64,000 nucleotides of DNA from Arcuatula senhousia (lineage: Eukaryota; Mollusca; Bivalvia; Mytilida; Mytilidae). Where the stretch lies: the NCBI GenBank assembly GCA_963971305.1, contig CAXARO010000122.1, positions 124,001 through 188,000 on the forward strand, in the 5' to 3' direction. The position numbers were made by a program, and so were the translations under genes. Position 1 is the first letter of the stretch, and every line of letters begins with the position of its first letter. Below, piece by piece: positions 22,101 through 33,800 of this stretch. Under the pieces are notes generated by a model. That model ran no database searches and was not told the DNA's origin. It saw nothing but the letters and a program-made list of their open reading frames with translations.

Positions 22101-23454
22101 GCAAGAAGCAAATCCTGGAATACTATAATGGTATTTGTACGTGATTTATGTACTTAATCATTTCTGTTAATTACAAAATAGGTGTTTTCGGATGGTGTGA
22201 ACTTTAAGAGTCCATGTGATTCCTCTTCCTTTGGTTATATTTACATAGTCTTTTTTGTCAGTTAGAACTGGCATGTCAGTTAACTGCTAGTAGTCTTTTG
22301 TGGCTTTATGTTATGCGAGTATTTTTTTTCAGGTTCGTTTTCCACAAAGGCTCAGCCCTCTCACTCATAGAATTTTACAGTTACTATTGTTTTTTATTTA
22401 TCACATTGGCAAGGAGGAATGCTTGGGTCCAATAAAACTGGTTTAACCCTGCCGTGCAGGTTCGCAACTGTCTTAAGTGAGGTATAAGTATTATGTCTGT
22501 TGTTGTGTGTCATTTACTCTTTTAGTTTCATTTATGTCTAGAGGAGTCTAGAAGGATGTTTGCTTCGCTGAACTGTTATACTCTTTGCCAGGGACCGACT
22601 CCTTGCGTGTGAGGTCTACTAAACGTTCATTGAAAATCTCATGGTTAAAGTACTTGTTGTTTTGCATTTGCTCCCCTTTGCGTCGTTGACTCTTTGAACC
22701 CCCCACCATTTCCCTCCTTTTTTTTATGGATGCATTTTATAAGGAAAGTGACAGAATATACAGTACCACAATGCATGTTAATGCTGGTGGAAAATTAGGT
22801 ATGCTAGATAAGCTTATTTCGAGGAGTCACCTCTCGTCAGTAGCATTGAAACCGAAATATTTGGAAGACAAAAACCCAAAGAAGTATTCAATCCCAAAAT
22901 ATGCAGAAAAAGATGTGCCAAAATCAAGAACCGAGGACATCAACCTGTGAAATGGAAAGAGGCCTGGTTCTTTTAACCAATTTCCCTAATTTTTATACTG
23001 CAAATTTTGTGACAACTAAAATGGGTGACGCAGGACGAAGCAAAACGACAGACGGTTCCAAAGTAACCCATGTATGTAGCAACTCGTTGAGGCAGAATAA
23101 CAAACAAATACTTTCTCTGATACTATTTTATTTGGAATTTAGTCCCCTGTTACAGCTAATCCTCTCGCCCGTTATTGAACCCCCACCATTTTATGAAATT
23201 GGACTTATGGTGACAGAGGAGTTAACGTTTGTAAAAGTTTACGGACGACAGACGGACGGACGCCAAGTGACGACGAAGAAAAAGGTTACAGATATCAAAA
23301 TTTTGGTAGGGAACAAGTTTTCCTCAAGAACTACCTGCCCTCAAATTTTCAAGAAGATCCAACAACTGACGTAGGAGTAATTGCCCTTTTCCTGGATTTT
23401 TTCCAAAAGTTTGCTTTTTTTAAGAAGCAGAGGTACCAATGGGGTATCCGAATG
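22101..23454. other. Intergenic, mostly unassigned; degenerate repeat
   Basis: The satellite decays at 22100-22200. The sequence near 22240-22460 (GGCATGTCAGTTAACTGCTA, AACCCTGCCGTGCAGG) is of a type I associate with dispersed mussel repeats. A 74-codon plus ORF (22726-22950) and a 157-codon plus ORF (22901-23374) match nothing I know; the latter contains GACGGACGG repeat sequence. Neither is called as a gene. Confidence 0.35.
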
Positions 23455-24084
23455 TCAAAAGTCCGAAAGGGCAGAGACTAAACCAGTAAACACAAACAAG
23501 AACGGGACAAAAACAGACAACACGTAAAACATGGAAACACAAAACAACTGAATATCAATCAACAACGCGAACTCCAGTCGAAACAAGAGTGAACTCATGT
23601 GCTCCGGAAGAGTAAGCAGTTCCTGCTTGCTATAGCACACCCGTCGCGTTGCCAATAGTCCATTCAGCGTGTCAAATCCAGTAAAGGAAGACAAAACAAC
23701 ACCCTTTGACAAACCAACATCTGCACTCATCTGAGAGATCGAAATCCCATATTTGTCTATAAGTGCATGATGTCTTCCGTAAAATTTCTTGAGTGAAGAC
23801 AGCAACCGAGGAGCAACATAACCCTGTGTGAGCAATTTTTGCGTCAGACGTGTCGCTCTGCTAAGGAAATCGATGTAAGTCCCGCACGCTCTGGAGTAAC
23901 GAATCAATTGAGATACGTAAACTCCATAAGCTGGAGCTGACGGAATATTGCTACACAAGAAGGGGAAGTTGACGATTGGAAAGTTGAAGTCATCACGTTT
24001 GTCATAGAGCCTTGTTGAAAGTCTTCCTTGGGAGTCAATTTCGAGATGTAGATCTAAATAAGCCCTTTTTTGAAAAATATACAA
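23455..24084 (-). pseudogene. C-terminal fragment of a retroelement reverse transcriptase
   Basis: The ORF encodes AYLDLHLEIDSQGRLSTRLY, DKRDDFNFPIVNFPFLCSNI, PAYGVYVSQLIRYSRACGTY and KKFYGRHHALIDKYGISISQ. I recognise this as the conserved tail of an RT family common in aquatic animals. The upstream catalytic part, including the YIDD box, is missing, because similarity stops abruptly near 24067. It is therefore a 5'-truncated copy. The last 70 or so residues look non-conserved. A Penelope-like origin is possible but not shown. Confidence 0.65.
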
Positions 24085-24176
24085 GATATTTCATAAATTT
24101 AAATTGCATATGGCTGAGCACATCAAGATCTACATTCTTGTCAAGTTACGTCCTCCGTTGAGTCACATCTTTATCT

Positions 24177-24210
24177 GGTGAGCGATTCAGGCTCCTGGGA
24201 GCCTCTTGTT
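24177..24210. repeat. Hairpin terminus of a dispersed element (inverted copy)
   Basis: GGTGAGCGATTCAGGCTCCT followed by GGGAGCCTCTTGTT is the reverse complement of the element end at 9512-9550. A direct copy of the same end occurs at 35511. This marks a dispersed family that ends in a GAGGCTCC/GGAGCCTC hairpin. Confidence 0.6.
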
Positions 24211-25286
24211 ATAGTACGTTTCATTGTTGTTTTGTTTACCACTGTCCCAGGTCAGGGGGAGGATTGAGTGCTCACTAACTGGTTGAACCCTGCCACATAT
24301 TTTACACGTCTGTCCCAAGCCAGGAACATGTAGTTCAGTGGTTGTCGTTGTTTGCTTGTTTATTGTTATTTGTTTTTTGCTGTTTCAATAAACTAGGTAG
24401 ATTTTTGTATGTCATGAATATTGCAACATTTTGTATATTTGCTGGGCCTTTTACAGTTTCGTTTACAGAATGGACCCTGATCCATTGTTGAAGGTCGTAA
24501 TGCGACCTGTCGAAGTTATAGTTTATCTGTTTTTAGTGGGTGGCTGTCTCTTAATCAATCATACCACATCTCCCATTTTTTATACAAAACACCAAGGCTT
24601 AATTGGTCAGTCCCTTATAGGGGTTATGGCTCTTAAAAGTTTTAAAATTGTTTTGCAATACAGATTGATATTTATTGCAAGATGAAGAAATCATTGATTG
24701 CTTAGTGACTCAAGCTCCTGAAATCTAATTCCCCTTAAAAGGTTGATACTTCTTCCTCTAATGATAAAGTAGTAATTTTTCGTTTGGAAAACAGAAACTT
24801 CTAAATACTTATGAAATGGTGCAAAATACAGAAAAATGTTGATGTAACAAGATGATCAAACTTTTTGACTCTATCTGAAAATGGTAAAGTTAATGTCCGA
24901 GGTTCTATATGTAATTCCATGCTCATGGGGGAAATGTCAACTTTTCTTAAAAATGATTTAAAAAATCAGGTTAACTGATTATTATTCTTTTATTATTCAG
25001 AAGGATGACCATCGAACCTATTGTATTTGTCCATTTAATGTATAGAAATGAATTCTCAACCAATTAAAACTCTATAGTTCAAACCAATTAAAAGTTACTT
25101 AGAAATTTCGGTTCTCCTAACAAGAAATTATTACTTTACCAAGGCTTATCATAATTTTAAGTTTCAGTAAAATTGCAAACTCCATCTTTAACTTCAATTT
25201 GGTTCCCCAGTGTGGTATTTTTGGTTATACTGTTCTATGCTCTTCATATTCATACAGTGTTTGGCATTTTCAATATTTTTGGTAGA

Positions 25287-25330
25287 GCGCCTCTGATGAG
25301 TCTTGAATAGACGAAACGCGCGTCAGGCGT
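25287..25330 (+). ncRNA. Hammerhead ribozyme, short stem III (Penelope-type)
   Basis: Stem I is GCGCCT (25287-25292) paired with AGGCGT (25325-25330). Core CTGATGA follows at 25293-25299. Stem II is GTCT/AGAC with loop TGAAT (25300-25312). Core GAAA is at 25313-25316. The minimal stem III, CGCGCG, ends in GTC, so cleavage would fall after 25324. All conserved core bases are present. Hammerheads with this very short stem III are known from Penelope-like retroelement terminal repeats, where two tandem copies act together. It lies 1.2 kb from an RT fragment that is on the other strand. Confidence 0.8.
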
Positions 25331-25793
25331 AGCAAAATTTATTGTCTGGAACTTTGTTGTCATTTGTATTTCAATCCACAGAATGATCTCATTAGACAGG
25401 TCAAAACACTATATGCATCTTTCACACCATACCATTGGCTAAACCAAACAATAACTTTCTCTGATACTATTTTATTCATAAACTATTTCAAACATTTAAC
25501 ATAAAATACTTAAAGTAGGAATATTGAATACTATACAAACTCCTGAAGGACTTAAAAAATGTTTTTTTAGTCAAATGGCTATTTCTTAAACATTATAATT
25601 TATTCAAATATATCTTTCATATAGTTTCAATGTCCCCTTTTTCGTAGTAATCTGCAAAAGGTGATGTCAATAATGAGGGTAGAATTGCTGACTGAGCATA
25701 TCTACCAAAATATAATAAACAAGTGTGGCTTTTCCAGGGGCTCTTTGGGTTGGGTATAACTATGCATAATAAAACAATTTATAAAATATGTAA

Positions 25794-25915
25794 ATCAAAA
25801 CAATATTTAAACTTTACTTAACAAAACAATATATAAACTTTGCTAAACAAAACAATATATAAACTTTACTAAACAAAACAATATATAAACTTTGCTAAAC
25901 AAAACAATATATGAA
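25794..25915. repeat. Four-copy 29-bp tandem repeat
   Basis: The unit is AACAAAACAATATATAAACTTTGCTAA-like, repeated four times with few changes. It is AT-rich with no coding role seen. The surrounding 25340-27500 interval is AT-rich intergenic or 3' flank with no gene recognised. At 26949 it carries a diverged CTAGAGGCTCTGAGGAG element end. Confidence 0.7.
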
Positions 25916-27506
25916 TACACATGATGCTGGACACATAATAAAGATTCCAGACTGATGTTACATCAATGTACAGGATACCAGTTCATAGATGGCAAAGTTA
26001 TCCATTTTAGTATCTATGTTTGGGGTTTGAAGGTATATAAAGATATATTTTTAGATATACTATTATTTACGAAAGCATGATTTGAACAGGATTATGCTAA
26101 AAAAACAAAAACATGTCAGCCAATATTTAATACACAATGGAGCAAATCTGTTAAGTAGATTCAGGGCAGATGTTAAATAAATGTTAGCAGTCAATTCAGA
26201 ATAGACAGACAACCAATGCAAAGTGATGACAATAATTAACAAAATAAAATAAAAATCAAATTACATTGGCTTGACAAATTACACATAAAAATATATAGAT
26301 AGTCAGATGATCTGGTTCCTTTAACATTAAAAACATCTAGAAATATTTAAAGAAACATGGAAATAAGCAAAAGGTATGCATAACTTAACTCTAAAACCTC
26401 TGTGGGAGTGACATTCATGCCCTTATATTGGTTTACAAATTTTCATGAAAATCCAATGTTTACAGAAATAAATTTAAATCTGAAGGTAATCCTGAAGTAT
26501 AGTAGTTGGACATAAACAAACAGAGATGTTGGGGTATGCACTCCAAGAAGTTGTCCTCATAATTGGGACCCCTATTCTATGAAGTGAAGTTTCAAAACAA
26601 CCTAACTGCTGAATGGATTTTACTGTAATCAAAACAAAATCATGTAACCCAAATTTGGCAAATTTTAAAAATTTAGTTTGATTTGTCTCTGTAAATGATG
26701 ACAAATATACCTGTCAGTTAGCTATATTTTTGCATTGATGGTGTATATATTTACAGTTTATTTACTACATACCAAGAAATTTGAAGTATAAATTTAATAT
26801 TCTAAATCTTTTATGACTAAAATTCTGCATAAATTTTATTCTATTACTTTTTTCTAATATTTTATTGTTTGAAATGAAAGTACTTTTGCAAGTTTGTCAA
26901 TAATTAGGATGTTTAATGGTGTAAAAATTGGAGGGATTTTAAACTAAACTAGAGGCTCTGAGGAGACTGTAATCACTCACCTGGCATACAGTTGCCTAGA
27001 TAAGCTGTATATCATCTGCCTAACATTTCTGCCAAGTTTGGTTGAAATCTGTTCAGTGATTTCAGAGAAGAAGATCAAAACATGAAATTCCCTTAAGGTA
27101 CAATGTTAAACTAAGTTGAGACATGGCTGCCATTTTGATTTTCTAATCTGCAAACTATTTAGAGTTAAGTATATTACCGTCTTACAATAATCAGAACACA
27201 TAATTTAACCTGGTGGCCATGTTAAAATTTCGATCAGCATCAATTTCAAAGATCTGGTAAAGGACCACCTGCCACCTTCCGCAACTTTTGTCGCAGGCGA
27301 TACAAATATCCAAAGTGATGGCAGAAGTAAAATACTATCGAAAAAATACTTCAATACAGTCAAATTTACAGTTGAATAGGACATGATAAATTCTAATTTT
27401 GATGAACAATTTAACATTCTGTAAATTTGTCAAAAATTTCTGACAAAAGTGACATTGTATGTTATCATCTACTTAGCAAATCAAGTCTAAAATAACTGTA
27501 CATGTA

Positions 27507-27862
27507 TTAGCACTTTCTTTTTTTGATAATGTTGTACACAGCAAATTTAATTTTGGTCCATGGAATTGGTGCCAACAATGAGGATTTCCTCTGGGCATTT
27601 ACAATGTCATTTTTTCCAGGAACCTTTCCTAGTCTAATTTCTCTTTCAAATATACTGTTTAAAATACGTTTCTCAGCAGCACTCCATGACCTTTTCTCTA
27701 TTGTTTTCTCTTTTTGTCTTTTTGGTTTGGGTGGGATTGCTGTTAGCTTTGAGATAGGCTTGTTGAATTCCTCTTCATCTAATTCCTCTTCTCCTTCTTC
27801 CTCCTCATTTTCAATTTCTTCCTCCTCATTTTCAATTTCTTCCTCTTCTTCATCAAGCTCAT
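27507..27862 (-). CDS. ZnF/recombinase-like gene, last exon (acidic and Myb/SANT-like)
   Basis: The exon is 356 bp from acceptor TACATTAACAG to the TAA stop. Two bases complete the codon opened at 37895. It begins with about 35 mostly Glu residues (ELDEEEEEIENEEEE...). A basic linker PPKPKRQKEK follows, then KRSWSAAEKRILNSIFEREI, RLGKVPGKNDIV and PIPWTKIKFAVYNIIKKRKC. The W...W spacing with basic helices suggests a SANT/Myb-like DNA- or histone-binding module; this is a weak match by eye. The opposite strand shows a serine-rich ORF that is only its shadow. Confidence 0.8.
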
Positions 27863-30800
27863 CTGTTAATGTACAAAATACACTGACTTGAAATATTAAA
27901 GATTATACCCCAACTCTTAACCTATAAAGTTTCAATGCAGTCTTAGCCTATAAATTTTGGTCCACAGGCCTGACAACTTATTATTGAAAAAATTTGTATA
28001 GACAACATTGGCTTGTTGTTGCCATTTCTACAGGCCCTCAAGCATTTTCACTAGCCATGGCTTGTGGCCAATTTCGAAGACTGTCAATGAAGTTGAAGAT
28101 TTTTCAAAAATTTGACTATGGCTTAATATTATATTGCTGAAAGATGTTATCTTGGCTTGATTTTTTTTATTTTCTTTTTTTGGTCCAGGTGAGCTACTTC
28201 TATCACTTGGCGTCTTTCGTCATCTATAAATATTTTTTCAAAATTCTACTCCAAAGAGAATGCAATAACAGGAGTTAACACTAAAGTATGTCTCGCCTGC
28301 TGGCACCATCAGAAACAAAAATTCATTGGTAATTTCCACTATATATGAGTAATTTCATGTTCTGAGATCAAAATGTGTTCATAAAACCTTAACATTGCTA
28401 TTAAATGTATTGTAAATTGTCAAAGTCACTCAACCAGAAAATCAAGGTCAAGGTCAACAGATGGGGATGCAGATGTGACAAGCTACTACTGGGGCATATG
28501 CATACCAAGTTTCATCAACCTAGGACTTATAGTTCTTGAGATATGAAGGTGCTCATAAAACCTTAACATTGCTATTATACAATGTATGCATTGAAAATTG
28601 TTAAATTCACTCAACCGGAAAATCAAGGTCAAGGTCAAAGAATGGGGATGCAACTGTGCTAAGCTACTACTGGTGTATATGCATACCAAGTTTCATCAAC
28701 CTAGGACTTATAGTTCTTGAGATATGGAGGTGCTCATAAAACCTTAACATTGCTAATATTATATGCATTGGAAATTTTAAAGTCACTCAACCGGAAAATC
28801 AAGGTCAAGGTCAGAAGATGAGGGTGCAAATGTACTCAAGCTTCTACTGGGGCAAATGCATACCAAGTTTCATTGACCTAAGACTTATAGTTCTTGAGAT
28901 ATGGAGGTGCTCATAAAACCTTACCCTAAAAGTTAACGCCGCCGCCGGTAAAGTAACACCTATGTCCCGCTCTGCTTCACAGGCGAGACAAAAATGGTCT
29001 GATTGTTCCATAGAATGTCCTGCACAAAAGTTGTGTTTCAAAATTGAATATGTCAAAAAAACTTGTCATTTCTAAAAATTGAACGGGGGTAAGACTACAG
29101 TTTTTGGCTTACATTCAAATAAGTATAAGAGATATGGGAAATATGAAGCAACCTCCTTTCTTCCACATCAAAAGCTGTACAAAACTCTCATTTGAGTCAA
29201 AGTTGTGAGACAACCCCTTATAGGAGTAGTTGTCCCTTAAACTTCAAATTTGACAATTTTTGCTGTTTTTGCTCTATGTCTTAAACACCATTAGAGTAAG
29301 CATTACAAAGGAGTTCAGCTTATCAAAATCAACAAGAATGATGTCCTTTGAACCATTTAGGAGTTAATGCCCTTTATGGGAGTATGGGCCTAAGAGTTTT
29401 TGCAATTAAAAGTTCTTAAAAACAGAAAATTAACTTAGAAAAAGTTAGATTTTTTGAAAAAAAGTTTTAAACAAGTGTGGACACAAGAAAGTGTCTCACC
29501 TAAATAAGCCAATTTGCAGACATAACAATGAAACTTCTCAGACTTACACCTTACCAATACCAAATGTAAAAAAACAAATACCAATGTGCTTCCATTTATA
29601 AATATTTTATAGATATAAATTGAAATACCTAGACCTACCTACAGCCCTAATATCATTAGTTTAAGCCTAAAAGCAATAAAAATATGATATGAATCACTAA
29701 ACCATGAAATTTAGATCAAGAGCAGATTTGAAAATAACAAGAACATATCAAAACTTATCAATATATATGTAAACCAAATATCACGAGTCTATGAATAAAA
29801 TGATAAAGATAACTTGAAAGTTTCTTAACCATGAAATTAAGGGCAATGTCAGGCGTTAAAGGAAAACTATTAATGTATGCATCAAGACATCTATAAACCA
29901 AGTACCATTGCTTTAGGTATATTAGTAACAAAAATAAATCAAAAGTCACTCAATCAAAAAGGTGAGGTCAAGGTCAGGCAAAAAATATCAAACTGACAAG
30001 TATTTATCAAGAAAAACTTTAATAACAAAATGTGAATGCAGGTATAATGGGGCCCTAATAAAAATTGTTTGTTGGGCGTTTATTAAGCCCTCCTACACAC
30101 CCAAAAACCTGCCTACCCAAAACATTTGTTGGGGATTTCTTTGAAAGCTTTTTTTAATGAACTTGTAATGATACAAAAATGTATGTTAAATTGTACAAAA
30201 TTTATTCAGAAAATCTGCTGAAAGTCTCTCAACCAAGAAATTGAAATCAATGTCTGGTGACAAATATTGGACAGTCTCCTACCTGCCAATATATAACATA
30301 AACAGCAAATACAAAGAGTCTAACTGTAGCAGTTGAAGAGAAATGAAATTAAATGCAAAAATAATCAAAACTAAGTCACTGAAGTGTAAAATTGAGGTCA
30401 AGATCAAATGACATGTCAGTTTAGGGTGTATCCTCCAAGATGTATCTACAGACTAAATATGAGCGGCCTAGGTACTTTTCTTTGAGAAAATAAGTCAAAA
30501 GTCACTGAAGCTCAAAGTAATATGACATATGTATCTAAAGACCAAATATGAATGGCCTAGGAGTAGGTTTTTCACTTGCTGAGAAATGGACTTGAATGTG
30601 AAACTTTGAATTAAAATTTTCAGTCACTGAACCATGAAATTGTATGGCATGCCATTTTCATACTTATTTATCTCAAATAAAATATATGATATATTACATG
30701 TATTACATATGACATACTATATGAGATTAATTATATATAATAAATATGTATATAAGATATTTTATATAATATATGTGATGTCTCTTTACCTTATATATTA

Positions 30801-33800
30801 AATAAGACATCTCACATATCATTAATTATCTTACCTCCTACAGCCATATGGGAATTTCATTGGATAAATGAATATAACCCATATGGGGCTTCTGCAGGAG
30901 TTGCCGTTCTTGATTATCTTACTATACAGTAACATGGCGAACTTTCAAACATGAAATTCATTAGCTTCAAATCTTTCTCTTCGTTTTTAGTTCAAATAAA
31001 AATGGTTTACATATATCTGCCATAATTCAGAGATGTTTTTTTGTGACATTTGTGTTATTATGACATCAGATATTGTATTGTGATTTTATCACCATTTTCT
31101 TGATTCCTATCCCATCATGCCTGTAGGCAGAAATCTGTAAAAGGGGGGGGGGGTGTAAGACTCGCAAAGAGAGGTTCTATTTGCGGACCATAACATCAAC
31201 TTTAACAGTGCATGTTGGTTTGAAAGGGGGGATTCGTCCGAACCCCTGGGGCTCCTCATGGGGGGTACCAGGAATAAAGTAATCAGCATTTTTTGCCAAA
31301 GTAATCAAATAATCATATATTTTTAAGAAATGTAATCAAAAACTTTTTCCCAATTGGAATCAAGTAATCAATAATTCAAACTTTGGTAATCAAATAATCA
31401 TTAAATATTTGCTCTTGTAATCAAGTAATCACCTTTAAAATGGCCTGGGAATCATGTAATCAAAAACCCCATGAGAAGGCAAACCCCTCGAACCCCCCTG
31501 GCTACGCATGCCCGTAGCCAAGAATTTCTTAGGGGGGGTTAGACACTGAACAAAATCTTGACTTTAATAGTAAGACTTCAAACTGAAAGCTATCTTTAAT
31601 AGTGTTTGTCGATTTTAATCTCAACTTTAATCGTGATACTTTAAAGCAAAAGTCGTTTTTAATAGTGCTTGTCGGTTTTCAAGGGGAGGTTTGTCCGAAC
31701 CCCTCGAACCCCCCTGGCTACCGGTATGCCCATATTAGGTCACTTACTGCCTGTATAACTAATAATATACAGGCAGTAAGTGACCTATTGGATATACATT
31801 GTATACTGATTTTATCTTACCAACCTTTTTTTATGACAATCAGAAAACTAAACATAGATTTTAAAGAGGGCCACCAAAGGACTTTGGTTAAAATTGGTTC
31901 AGTTTTCTCACAGTAGTTAAGGAAAATGTTCAAAAAGATTAAAATTCCCATAGGGTCTAATCAGAGCTCCAGATAAATTATAGGAAATTGAGTTAAAAAA
32001 ACCTTCAAGTTTTAATATTATTGGGTGAAATATCTTCCGTAGTGTTTTGTATACTCATTTAGGAAAGCACCTGTTGGATAATCTTAAAAAAACTTCTTTT
32101 TTACCATTTCATGCAGTTTTACCAAATGATTTTAGATGATAAATGTCAGCTTTCATTAATGCTTTAGGACCCACTGAGTTATAATCCTTTTATGATACAA
32201 GTCATATTGTTGGCTTTGAGTTCATATTTGTCCTAATTTCTGACATAATTTTTACTCGTCTAAATAATACAAAATTGGGTTTACCATTTTCCAAGCTTTG
32301 CAACCTCCAAGTTTAAAACTTTTTAGGTTTTACCAATACTCCTCTAATGTTAAATTATATATAGTTAAATTATATAGGCAATGGTGGCAATCTTGGATGG
32401 CATCCAACAAAAGCAAACGCACCTTTTCTAGGGCACCATCCAACACTGTGTCAAACCAACGTACAGTGAATTTCAGAAGTTGTGCGTTTTGAAGCGAGAC
32501 CATAAAACAAAAATAGAGGGTGGTGCAAAAGATTGTAAAATGTGTGCCTTGTGTGTCATATTTGTTATTGGAAATTAATAAATTCGTGTAGAAGGATGAT
32601 TAAGGATGTGAAATATAAGTTCACTTGTACACAAATGTAACCTATGGTCATTTAAACTGGGAAACGCATGGAGGTTGATTTTACATCGTGCATAATTTTG
32701 TTCTCATTACTCAGTGCGTTGTAATTGTTCACTCTGCATTTTAACATAGAACATAGTAACTATGAGGTCACATATTTTAATCAAAACTTGTTGTTTAAAA
32801 AACAATAAACAAAGTTATTAGGGTTTTTATTTTATTTCCGGTGTACGGGCTGTTGCAATATAGGTGTACGATGCGTCCTAAGCGACAGTCAGACCTGTCG
32901 GACTTCAACTTTATATTTGGGGGCATCCGTTTCCCATGGACACATTCTTTCTGTAATATACCCCCCTTGAATAATGAGGGGGTATAGTGAGGGTGTCCAT
33001 CCGTCCTTCTGTTACACCAATCTCTTGTCTGCAACTCCAGACCTCGTAAACGCCTAATTTGCGTTTACGAGGTCTGGAGTTGCAGACAAGAGATTGGTGT
33101 TACAGAAGGACGGATGGACACCCTCACTATATCCCCTTATGGCTCAAAGATAGTGTGAAATTTTTATGAAAATCCATCTAGGCCAAATTTCACACTATCT
33201 TTGAGCCATAAGGGGATGTGCACCTCCTATTTTAAAAGTCGGTCAAAATTATTTTTGTAATTCCCCTTAGCAAAACATGATCTACAGCTCCCTCTAGACA
33301 GCTTGATGGATTTTCATATACCTTTTACACAGTTTGTTTTTGTCTTTTCTTGTTGATTATTTTGATTGTGGTAAAGTGTCTGCCTGCCTAATTCTGATAT
33401 TTGTTAATAGTAAGAGGTTACCAGCAAATTATCTAGTTGCTGATGCTGTTGATTTAATCATATATTAATGAAGAATAAAAAAACCAAGGGCCAAATATCT
33501 GTCTCTGGAGCAATTGTGGACTTCTAAGAGTACATACTGCTTTTTATTGGTCAGGAAAACTTTGAGCCACTAAAGAGTTGTCCCAATAAATAACAAATTA
33601 GTATAATACCTAAGAGGGAATCTCTTTGTAGTAGACCCCTATCAGGTTCATGGAGGTGAAGGGACGAATAGGTCCGCAGCAGTGCTAAGCTCGTCAATTA
33701 AATTAAAGTCCGTTAAAGAGCACACAGAAACCTGACCTCGTGTCAACTAGGCTGCTTCGCCCACAGTGACTAGGATGTTACGCCTCAGGTGATGAAATGG

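Noticed and set aside
22726..23374. Overlapping plus ORFs of 74 and 157 codons
   Set aside because: There is no recognised motif. The longer one includes GACGGACGG repeat sequence and the frames conflict.
27523..27891. Plus ORF rich in serine
   Set aside because: It is the antisense shadow of the Glu-rich last exon on the minus strand.
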